From positions 5,089,501 through 5,153,500 of the forward strand of contig NC_089727.1 in assembly GCF_035083965.1 (NCBI RefSeq): a stretch of 64,000 bases of DNA, given 5' to 3'. The notes beneath the pieces are model-generated. The model did not search any database and was not told where the DNA came from. It saw only the letters and a program-made list of their open reading frames with translations. Position 1 is the stretch's first letter. Each line of letters starts with the position of its first letter. The DNA is from Branchiostoma lanceolatum. Lineage: Eukaryota; Chordata; Leptocardii; Amphioxiformes; Branchiostomatidae. The translations under genes were made by a program, and so were the position numbers. Below are positions 45,113-56,800 of the stretch, one piece after another.

Positions 45113-45838
45113 ACTAGAGTCGATTCCACATTACCGAGAGGGTTCTTGTTGCCTTTTGTTCTAACATTTGTAAAACCTTTGTAACAATCTAAGGGAGATA
45201 AGTGACTGTTTAGAACAATTTCCAACATTCATGTGATGTTCTAAATAGTTTCTGCTGTGTTCCAACATGTTAGACAAATTTCTAACATTGCACATGTTAT
45301 TTGTATTATTTTCGAAACTGATGGAAAATAGGTTAATCATTTGTTCCTACATGTTCCAACATTATAACAACATGGTATTAACTGGGTCAGTGGGATGGGA
45401 ACAGGGCAATTCACACATCCCTTCAAAGTATAGGGGATTAGGCCTGGGTGCCATACATAGACACCTGAAGACAAAAGCTCCAGACGTGAAATCTAAAAAT
45501 ATACAGAGGCAGACAATAGAGTGTGATTAGCACCTACTTTTATGGGGGCAATTACCCAAATCTACCATTTGAAAAATGATGCAAATTGTTCCAACATGTT
45601 CGAACAGTGAAACAATCACATAGATGTTTGAAAATTGTTCTATATAAAGAGATATTTGTGCAATTACTTTCCAAATAGTTCCAACATATATAAATAAGTT
45701 CAAACATGTTTAAACTTTCATTCTTGATTGTTTGAACAATTTAGAGCTATTTTGACTGGAATAATCTTTTATCTAAAATTGTTTGAACTCACTAGCAATA
45801 TTACCTGAAAACCCTCTCGGTGACATGGAATTGACTAG
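45113..45838. mobile_element. Element of about 725 bp with 30-bp inverted ends and GTTCCAACATGTT-like internal repeats
   Basis: CTAGAGTCGATTCCACATTA + CCGAGAGGGTT at the left pairs with AACCCTCTCGGTGACATGGA + ATTGACTAG at the right, with an internal 2-base gap and a few mismatches. Between them, variants of GTTCCAACATGTT, TTCTAACATTTG and GTTTGAACAATT occur many times in both orientations. No coding potential. Confidence 0.65.
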
Positions 45839-46012
45839 GTTCTAGGTTCGTTCAATAAAGTTTGGCTTGCTTTGAACTTAAATGGCTCGTGTGTACTTGA
45901 TAATTTTGACAAACAGACCGAATAAAATTTTTCTACGACATTGATTGAATGGATTATACCAACAAATGATGATTGATTATATCAATATTGATTGAACTTA
46001 AGCCGTTAAACC

Positions 46013-46049
46013 AAGGACATTATATAGAATCATTCTATATAATGTCCTT
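46013..46049. repeat. Perfect 37-bp palindrome
   Basis: Arms of 18 bp (AAGGACATTATATAGAAT and its complement) flank a single central C. A related stretch CCAAGGACATATATATATAA + TGTCCTTG lies at about 46792-46819. Confidence 0.85.
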
Positions 46050-46249
46050 TGTTAAACATAACTCTTTTGAACCATGTGGTGTGGCAAAGTTTCTTTCAGG
46101 AGTATCGCATGGAAATATGAATAATGTTCTTTTGCAAATAACAATAATCGATAATATCTGCAAGCATTCTGATAACTTTCTGTAGATTCTGTCACCAATT
46201 CCTATTTCACAACAGTATGAAGCATCACCACCAAAGATTATTTGAGACA

Positions 46250-47840
46250 TTTTCTTTTTATGAAAAGCTTCAGCTTTTTACTTACAACATATAGTAAGAA
46301 ATACATGTGATATAACGTCAAAAAGAAGAGTCATACAAAAAGCACATTATGGCTTCACATACAAAATGCCACATATCAATGTATCATGTAACATTGTATG
46401 TACTTGTGTGCTGTACAATTACACAAAATTCCATCGCTTACTTACATGTACATGATTATTGTTACAGGTATCATTATTTGCTTACACTTAAGGTAACTAT
46501 GCGGTTTTATCAAATGCAATAACACAGCATACTAAGACAGCCAATGTAAGAAAAAGAACTGGCTAACTTCAAGGCAACATCTACATTTTGCACATTTGAT
46601 AACCTATAAAAAAAGTACATTTTGAGGCATATCGAGACAAAGGCCTTTGCACTACACAACAAACCTGGCCTGCAAGCTTGTTCAGTTGCACTGAAAAGTA
46701 AAAGATTTGTCCCCTCCACAACAAAGGAGGCTTTAACACATGTTACATTCAGAAATTTAGAAGAAAAAACTTTAAGTACATAATTGTACCAAGGACATAT
46801 ATATATAATGTCCTTGATTGTACCGATAACTTGGAACTAAGCCCCAAAAAGAAAAGCTAATATGCAGAAGAAATGCTGCTGAAAGATACAGTCACATAAT
46901 TAGTTGTCTTAAGACAGACATTTCACAAGAAGTCACTTCTTTTAGAAGTCAGGCAGTGAAGTAGCTGGGCTAACTACTGGATTCTAGCCAGTTAAGACAG
47001 ACCTTGTAAAACATACACATATTTGTACATTGTTTCTTCATGTCAGCTCCTGATATCTTACAAAACTGGCAACATTAAATTCAATGCCTAGATTACATAG
47101 TTCCTAACACCTAATAGTGGTCTCCGTCTAAATACTACAGTCTATTACTTATCAGGGCACTATTTCTTCTTTCAGAAAATTGCTACAAAAACAGCTCCTT
47201 TAAAAGGTTAGTGTTATTTCATGGTTTCTATGTACAATGAATACAGATATCAAGAATGGTCACTAATGCTACTTTCCCAAAATCTAAGAGTAAAAAAACA
47301 CCTGACCACTAAAAAAAGCTTACTAAGTAGGTACAAAAGGAATACAGCTAGCATACTATAATGTATGTGTATACTACTTTGCTATATATACAATCTTTAC
47401 TACAGGAACACTACTTCAAAATGTATTGCATGTTGTCCCTCTTGTTACATGTGAAGACTCTACACTAAGAAGTCTAACTTCCAACTATTATCAAGCTGTT
47501 CTTCATCCATTCTAGATATCAAATTATATATGGTTTTCCTCGGTATCTATATATGTTGTTAGCCTCAATAGAGCTGCCTCTAACAAATGAGGTATTTCTT
47601 TATAAACCATGATTGAACTTGATGTATACAAAAGTATTTAAAAATCTAGCTCCAAAGTAAAGTTATTATAACTCATTAACATCAGTTTGTGAAATACTGG
47701 ACTTCACATTTGTAAGAGCACAGGAAAATTCAATAGACACACCTTTCTGACTGGCCAAATCACATTTGCATACATTTCTGAACATCCTGTACAATTGAAT
47801 AAAGTACGCAATAAGCAACATCTCCTTTCAGAGAAACATC
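46250..47840 (-). other. Downstream / probable 3' UTR region of the VEGFR-like gene
   Basis: AT-rich, stop-dense and without coding frames. It lies directly after the stop codon of the kinase gene on the minus strand; where the transcript ends cannot be read from the sequence. Confidence 0.4.
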
Positions 47841-50800
47841 TCACACATCAGTGGTGACAACCGTGTTGTAGTCTGGGGGTGCTTCGTCATAGGAATGGAA
47901 GCCGCTGGAATTGTGGGAGTCACTGGAGGAGACAGAGTCGTTGCTCTTACTGCTTCCCTGTCCTTTCCTCACGCCAAGACTTACGTTGGGTAGGGCCTGT
48001 AGAGAGAAAACAACACCAAAAGAAATTAGCAAATGAGTCAATCATCTATGTTGCATTCTAAAGCAGATACATGTAATTAACAACATTCTAGTCTATTCTA
48101 ATCACTAATGAAGTACACACAGTACTAAGCAAAGGCAGCTTTCTTTTCCAAGCTGAGAGCATGACAATGTCATTATAATCAGGAAATATGACCCATGCAA
48201 GGGAACAACAATTTTAAAGAAACTCAATCAAATTATGTTTACTAATAAAAATAATTATCAGCAACAATTTAGCATTGCAGAGACTTATCACCAAAGCTTT
48301 CAAAAATCCATTAACAGATTGATAATTTTTCCAGTTTGAACATAGCATAGTTTAGTCCAACACCATGCATGGCATCTATACCATGCTGCACACAAGATAT
48401 ACATGGACTATTAGATATATTGATCTCCCTGTTGCCCTCAGGTTCCATCACAATCCGGCACCAGTTATCAATGATGAGGGGTCTCCCTTTTTCCAAGAGG
48501 CACAGCGAGCAAGTTACACTTAAGTGTTGGCAGCTCTCCTAAATTTACCATTAGGCATTTCCAGGACCCCCACAGACAGAGCCCAATGATTATCTCTGTT
48601 CACTGTATTCTCAGTGCACAATAAGTAGGCACAATACAATGGTACAACAGCCACTCTCTGTGACCACTCAACTCTAGCAGTAGTTGTCATGCTAGTAGAT
48701 TAGATGGAACCCAAAGGTAACAGGACCTACAACATGTTTCAGTAATCCATGTATATCTATATATTCACACCCAATGATTGGTTTGGTGATGACCTCTGTG
48801 ACACGAAGAGAAATCAGTTCTGGTCACTCCACCTTGGCATCGCTATGGTAACTCGCTCGCTGTCCGGGATGGTCCATCAGTATCTTCACGGCCTCTTGCT
48901 CGTCCACGATGTCGCCGTAGGAATGTCTCTCGGGTCGGCTGTTGTCGTAGTGTCCGCTGGCGGGACGGGACGTTTCTGGCGCCTCCTCTGCAGGGAATGT
49001 TGGGAGGAAGCTGTCTGTCTCCGTGGGCGAGCTGGGTATCCCAGAATCCTCGTCGTCATGGATTTCAGGTGAAAGGTCAAGGTACTCCTAAGGGGGGAGA
49101 AAGTGAGAAATCGAATTAACAAATCATTATAAGACAGAGAAGAATTGTTCTTAAGAATTCTGTCCTTTTATGCATTTGCTTCATTTCTAGTAAAAAGAGG
49201 ATCAAATTTTAAAAAATGCTTGCATTCAAGCAAGTCCATAAGGAGATGGTAGATTTTATGTCAAAAAAGTTACCATATTTCAGACATTGAATGCAACTTA
49301 GATCTCTGTTCTCTGGATGATAAACTATACTGCATGATGGTCATAGTTAAAAGTTGATAGAAGAAACACATTTTGCAGCTTGTTGAGGATCTCTAGAAGA
49401 TTTCAAAAGTCAAAACCACCTGTTAGAGGTCAAAGGTCAGACCCACCTGTTCAGCTGTTGCCTCCAGCTGGTTGCTCATGCTCTCCGCCAGGTCGGTGAA
49501 GGTCGGTCGTTCGGTGGGCTCCATTCGCCAGCAGGTCAGCATCATCTGGTACCTGCAGTGGCCAGGGGAACAAAGTAGGAAGTTTAGATACTTGTTTTAA
49601 AACCTTTTTTTATAAAATGCCCTACAGGTTGTAACTTACTGTCATGTAAACCATAATGCCCATCACCCAGTTGACAAGCTTCGGACGTATTTGCCTAATC
49701 TGACAATGGCTCGAGAGTGAAGCATATTTTTTGCCTGAAAATCTACCCTATCACATACAAGATGTAGGGTTTGTTTGTTTGATCTCTCGTGCCATGATTG
49801 ACGGGCGTATAACTGCAGCTGCAACTTATCATATAGAGCTCAAAAATTCATCTGTTGATTGATTTGATTTTCTTGCTATGTGACGGGCTTAAGGACCGCT
49901 TCAACAACCACCTTCGCAACATGGATGAGGCCCATAGTGTGACAAGCCATTTCTAATCATTGTTTGCAGAATAGCATTGGTAAGATCAATGTACATTTAA
50001 GTGTATCAAAGTTGACTTACAGTTCATCAGAAGCATGTTTGGGCTGCCTCATGCGGAAACCTTGCCGCAGCTTGTCGAAGAAATCCTCGTTGATCTGAAC
50101 ACCAGGGTATGGGGAGCCACCTGATAGGGAAAATGAAGTATTGCAGTTTTTTAATATTCATGATACTACCAAAAACATAAAGAAAGCCAATAGCAACATG
50201 CAACATTGCCATTAAATGTGCAAGTAATACAAAAATTATCCAACATCTGATGGTGATTAAAAGACTTTTTAGCATCCTGGATTAAATGGTCTCTACTACT
50301 GTTACTGTGCCCTTGTGTGATAAATAATCTAAATACACAGAGCATAGAATTTCCAACAACTATAAATAGCCAATGTGTTCTGAAATATTGTATTTTAAGC
50401 CATAAAACAAGTTGCTCTTTACTTCTATAAAAAATGGAAACATGACATACCAAGCTCAAAGATCTCCCACAGCAGCACACCATAGGACCAACTGCAAACC
50501 AGATAAAAAGACAACAGTTAAGTTACATAAGTTGTAGTCAAGACAACTTAAGTCAAGCCATGTAAAGAAGAAGATTTCCAAACAACTATTCACTGTGAAT
50601 GTCTTTGCAGGTAACTTACACGTCACTCTGGATGGTGTAGCTTCTGTCGAAGATGGATTCTGGAGCCATCCACTTCACTGGTAGGGGAGCCTGGGTCAGA
50701 AATCAAACATTTGAATATTCTTGGATGCTTGAGATGATATCATAGCTTATTACAAAAGGTCTTAGCAATTAAATTTGTCTCCGACATTTCAAAGTAACAT

Positions 50801-53800
50801 TTTAGCAAGAGGACATCAGAAAAAGAGAAGGCCGGTGTGAAAACTTGAATCTGACTCTGTTCACCCCCTTAAACTATGTGCACCCCTCTGACTCTGTTTT
50901 CATATTGATATATTTCAATCTAGGTTTATTTTGTGAAACCAAGAACGAAGAAATTGTAGCCTTAACACCTTATGGTGACAAAAGAAAGGACGGAAAAATG
51001 ACTGTGGACAACTTAGATGCAAAGGGAAAACTGCTACTTCTAAGGTTGACAAGATTACCTGAGAACAAAAGTCCTTCATACAAAATTCACACTTACATTT
51101 CCCATTTTGACATACTCAGGGTTGCGGTAGACGTCTCGGGCCAGACCAAAGTCACAGATCTTCACCACGTTGTGTTTGGCCAGAAGGATGTTACGGGCTG
51201 CCAGGTCACGGTGGATACACTGGTGGAAGAGACAATGGTTTAATGAGACGATAAGTACATTAATATAAATTTGATTACTGATGGTCGTCAGAATCAGAAA
51301 GTGAGATGCACTGCAGCCAGCCTCCGTGTACCAGTCATACATGCCAAGTTTCGAGGGAAAGAACCTTCTCCTGATTTAAGGACCAAGAGAAATCAGAGGA
51401 TATGGAGGTTTCGGAGCAAGGATGAAGAGAAGAACCTTAATTATAATCAACAATATGGGGCGGGGAACTGGAAAGGAATTCTTGAAGAATCTTGATATTA
51501 ATGTGAATACATAGTATAACATTGCATTTTGATTTGATTAACACTTGCTGGCCTACATGCCACTAGGCACTACAAGGGTCTGAGCAAATGAACAAACAAA
51601 TGAACGAACGAACGAACAAATAAGGGTTAAAGCAGTAAAGGGGTACATGTTTGTTGTCACATACAGGAAGGTAGGAATACCACACTTCCACCATCTTCCA
51701 TTACTGCTTAACCTTCTCCCTGCTACTTGAGCCCATATTCAATACAGATTTGGTGCCAAACGGCTACCTAATAGTAGGCTGAAGGTTATCTAAGACTTGA
51801 TTTGTGAGAGTACCTTCTTGGAGGCCAGGTACTCCATCCCACGAGCCACCTGGTAGGAGTAGGACACCAGGTCCTCCAGAGTCAGGGGCTCCCCGTCATC
51901 ACAGGTGTAGTCATAGTTCATTATGCCTGGGGGGAACAAGTGCAGTTGGATCATGAAACCTCACAATTGGTGAAAAAATTCCTGTATGTTCTGACATTAG
52001 TCTTTCCCCATAACATGAAAAATACCCTTTCTTCAAAAGATAAGCAACCGTACGCTTGCCTGTCACAGGTTGCTGCCATTGAAAAGGTATGTCAACACAT
52101 CAGATTTAAGTTTTACATTGAATTTAATTTGTATTAGATTATATCAAAAATATAAATAAACTTCAACAGAAACAAGTGAACAGGTGTCCTCACCTTCCTT
52201 GCTGACCGTCCTCAGACATTTTCCGTTGGGGCTGTCGACGTAGCGACAGTTGTCATACCCCGATGAGCTGGACCTGCCCAGCTGGTCCTTCGACTCCACG
52301 AAACCCTTCCTCTTCCCCCGCAGGTAGTTGGAAAGGTTTCCGTACTTGCAGCACTCCACAATCACATAGAGAGGACCTACAGCAGACAAAGAAAAAAAAC
52401 AGGTAAACATCTACTCGAATGTCAAGTGGCATTGCCTTTCCGGCATTGGTATAAAGTCTTGATCATCTCCTACCATTCCTTCACCAAAGGCTTGCTGTTC
52501 CTGAAAGTAATTGTGAAAGTACTGTTGATGAAGCCTTTAAAACTAATGTTACTGTAATAGATCTTATCCTTCTTATCTGCTCTTCTTTCTTCTATCTTAC
52601 CATGACTATTAACAACATATGAGCAGTGACCTTCCTCATAAAAAGATGGTAACACCAGGCTCAAGTAAAATTTGATTTTTTAAAAACATCATTGTTCAAG
52701 ATACACAGTTCAAGGCAAATGATCATTTTCACACAACTCATTTCTGACAAGTTACAATTCTTTGGGGTCTTTGACTTACCATCTTTGGTGCAGGCACCCA
52801 GCAGGTTGACAATGTTCAGATGCTGGCCGATGTGGATCAGGATCTTCAGCTCGTCCATGAGAGCTTTCACCTCATTGGATGATGCATCATCTGCAAGCAA
52901 TGTGATTGGACAACATGTCAGTGTCTGACCAATGAGATTGTTGTACATTTGCAAATTTTTCGTTCTCAAATTAGCTTTAGGGTTACACTAATATGTCACT
53001 CATGAACTCAAATGTGTGTGGCCTTACAAGTTACAATCATTACCACACACTTTTCTATTAATTGATTATAGAATTTCTTTCCTTCTACTTTCTTCCAGAG
53101 CCAACCAGTGTAGATCATGTTGTCTTACCTTTCAGCATCTTGACAGCAACGGTGCTGCACTGTTTGTCCTTCTCAATTCCAAAGGCTGATGCCTCGATAA
53201 CTTGTCCAAAGGCACCACGGCCCAAAGTTTTACCTGTTACAAAAAAAAGGAATCTCTCAAATTTGGGATAAAAGTGCAGTCAAATATAAGTTTAATGACT
53301 TAGACATTGGGAATAAAGATACATGATTGTGTATTGTCAACTGCCACGTAGATTTGAAGGTCATATTTAGAACAGGTCACACATGTACAACCCATATACA
53401 ATTTTGTACTTAGCACTGGTCATGTACCTGTCCACCTTTTTCGTCATGTCAACGTGCATTAAAAGAGCTCAGCACTTGGATTGGATTGTGTCGCCTTGAG
53501 TTGTTAAAGGAAACTAAAATGTTTCTTTGAAAAGCCTACTACTCGATGATATTTTTGTACTTAGATTGTAGGATAGTTTAGCCTTTAGTATTGTTGATTT
53601 GATGCCATACATTGTACCATGTGCGATTGTTGAGCAATAAAGTTCATTCATTCATTGTATACCATAACTGGTGTGGTGGCAGTGGTGGACAACCCACAGG
53701 CCTACTATAACACCACAAATCAGTTCAGGGATCGCACAAGATGTCCAAGAATGGTCGAAGCAATCCACCGTGCGCCGTCAATAGTGTCCATATCTGCCGA

Positions 53801-56800
53801 GCATATTTCTGTGTATTAATACGAGGTTGAATGATTCTCACCCAGCTTCATCCTCTCCCGGGAGAACTCCCACTTGCTGTTGTAGGGCAGCAGTTCCGTC
53901 TGCTCATCGATGGGCAGGTCCGGGTCCAGCTTGTAGATGTACTGGTACAGCTTCCTCCTCTACACACCAACAAAACAGCAACATGGTCACACTTCGGTAC
54001 AATGCAACACTAGCCTGATTTCAATCAAGCCTCCTGTGACCACTCGCCGCCCTGTAACCGCCTCGCGGGGACAGAAACCTCCAGACAGCTGGAGTTTGCA
54101 TTATACAGACTAAAAGCAACACCTCATGATCAGCAGAAAGTTATGTTTGAGACTTTGATCAGCCTGGCTCAGTTGCTTGTATCAATCAATGGAAAAGTCA
54201 ACTTGACAGGTACATCATCAGGCATGTCAAGGAGTTGTTTCTTGTACTAAGGCGTAGTTACGATAGGATTCATCATGGTTTCCGTGTGATATTTGGTCAA
54301 CGTTGCATCAGAATTTTGTCTGTTGCATATGATTTCTTTTCTGACACAACTTTTTGGAAATCATAGATAGGGTTTCAGCCTTATAATTTTTACGGGAACA
54401 TGACCTTATTATACGATGCGTTCTGCAAATGTGCTGTACAAAGCAACACTTGTTGCCTCATTTTTGAAACAGCTTAAGTATAATCCGAACAATACTACTG
54501 TAACAGTTTCTGGTTTTCCTCACTACTCACTCACTCACATACTCTCTCCCAATAGCTTAGTCAGCCGTTGGGGCAGCATAGCGTTCTCATTACTCATCTT
54601 GCTGATATGCCTTACCTTGTGCAGTTTCCAAGCCAGCAGCACAATAACAGCACAGACCACGGCCAGCACGACCATCAGACAACCCAGGATCACTTTCTGG
54701 TCCGTGCTCATTAACCCTTGAACAGCTGAGGGTAAACCTGGAGGGACAAAAGGTCAGTTTTTAGTTATCATAATGTTCAACGATTCATGTAGGTTATGTT
54801 ACCATCTGGAGAGTGCAACAGAGTTGTTCTGATGTGTGTTTTCCTTTCTTCTTCTGCAATAAGGTAACAAAGCATCATGCCTTCATGAATATATATATGA
54901 GTTACTGAATATGAAGATTGTGATGTAGTTTTTATATAATCAACTGGAATTGTAAGAAATCTAATGAAATTCAGATGCGTCCTCAGATCAGACATGCCTG
55001 CAAAGTTGGTTTCACAATAAAGATTGATTGGAGGTAGCTTTAACCACCTGTTTTCTTCTTCAGTTATCTTTATAGGTTCTTCTTTTTTGGAAAAGTTTAT
55101 TTGCTTCTTTGTTTGTTTGTTAGTTTCATCTAGATGCCATTACAGATACAATATCAGTATTCTTCCTGGAGTCCAGTAAAATAGATTAAGACAACTAAAG
55201 CTTCTTGCACTGTAGAAGTATGCAACAAAATAAAATATATGGATTAACAGAAAAAATCTAAAAAGATGAACTTGGTGAAAAAGATTTGGATTTCAAGATC
55301 TCCCTTTACCTTCAATAGTGACTGTCTCATTGCTGTAGACCCTCATTCACAGGGTAAGCATGAGATTTACAAGTGAGGATAGCTTCAAACGGGCATGTTG
55401 TTTTTTGTTCAGGTTCTTCATTTTTCAAAAAAATTTGGTGAAAAAATACTGCATTTCAAGATCTATCTTTTAATACCTTCGATAGTGACTGTCCCATTGC
55501 TGGAGACGCTGCCGGCTCTGTTCACAGCAGTGCAGGTGTATATCCCAGCATCCTCGGCTGAGAGCCGTTCCACCACGAGCCGCTCGCCACCGGCCTCCAG
55601 CTGGATCCCGGCCACGTCGCCTGCCAATTCTTCGCCATCGTGAAACCAGCGGATCTCGGGGGAGGGCACGCCATCCGCAAGGCAGGTCAGAGACATGGAG
55701 GTGGTGTTGGACGCGTCCACGGTACGGTCCCACAATCCCACAGTCATTGTGGGTGAAACCATTGCTGGAGAGGGGTGAACAAGTTTGATTTATTTTAGTT
55801 GGTCACCATGTCTTGTCTAATATTAAGGACTTAGTGCCTCAGAGTGTTGCTATTGGTAAAACGATCTTTGGTACTGGATCCAGTTCTCATAATTTTCAGA
55901 TGTGTCCCTAACCTTAAGGCAAAAATCATAAGAACCCATTAATGTTTACCTCTGAGAGTGTGAAATCATTTATTCTCTTCACAAACTAAATATAGACCAA
56001 CAAAAATGTTGGTGAAAACATGCAGAATCATCATCCTTAGTAAAGGTTACCGTAGTAATAATAAATAAAACTTAACCAATGAAAATTACTTCTTTAACTC
56101 TTAAAACAAAATCTTACCTTCGACATGTAGAAAAGTCACTGCCTTGACAAGTTCATCTCCATCCCCCCGACTCTCTGCCATGCACACGTACTTCCCAGCA
56201 TCCTCTACTTCAACGCGACCCAGCGTCAGGACCAGCACGTTGGAGTATTCTGTACGCTTTGTCTCGATCGATGAGGTTGGCACGGCTTCTGTCACGTTGT
56301 CGGGATACAGGCGGTGCCAGGTGGGACTCGTGAACTTGAACTTGTTGGCATGACAACTGAAGCTGACATCCTCATCACCTTCTGTCGTGTCCACCACATC
56401 AAACTCCACACCAAAACCATTGGGGACATCTGCAAAAATACCAACAAATCAGGAGTTAATCTTTTATCTCATTGCAGAGTAATAGACTAAGAAAGAAGCA
56501 TATTCTTATGCTATTTTTTTAAACATGAAAAAACATGTCCCTAAATTGTTTCACTTGTTGTGGACTGTCTGACTGACTGGCTGGCTTGCTGTTCGCAGTT
56601 GATACTGCCTTGCAGGGTTTTATTGTAAAAGGGAGATGTTTGCGTTTTTTTTACATTCATGTTGAAGAGATCACTGTGAAAAGTATTTCTCCTTTCACAG
56701 TAATTGAAATAAAAAGAAACACATAACCTACCAGTGACAAGAAACTCGGCCACAGCACTGCTGTTTCCGTATCTGTTTGCGGCGGTGCACCTGTAGAAGC

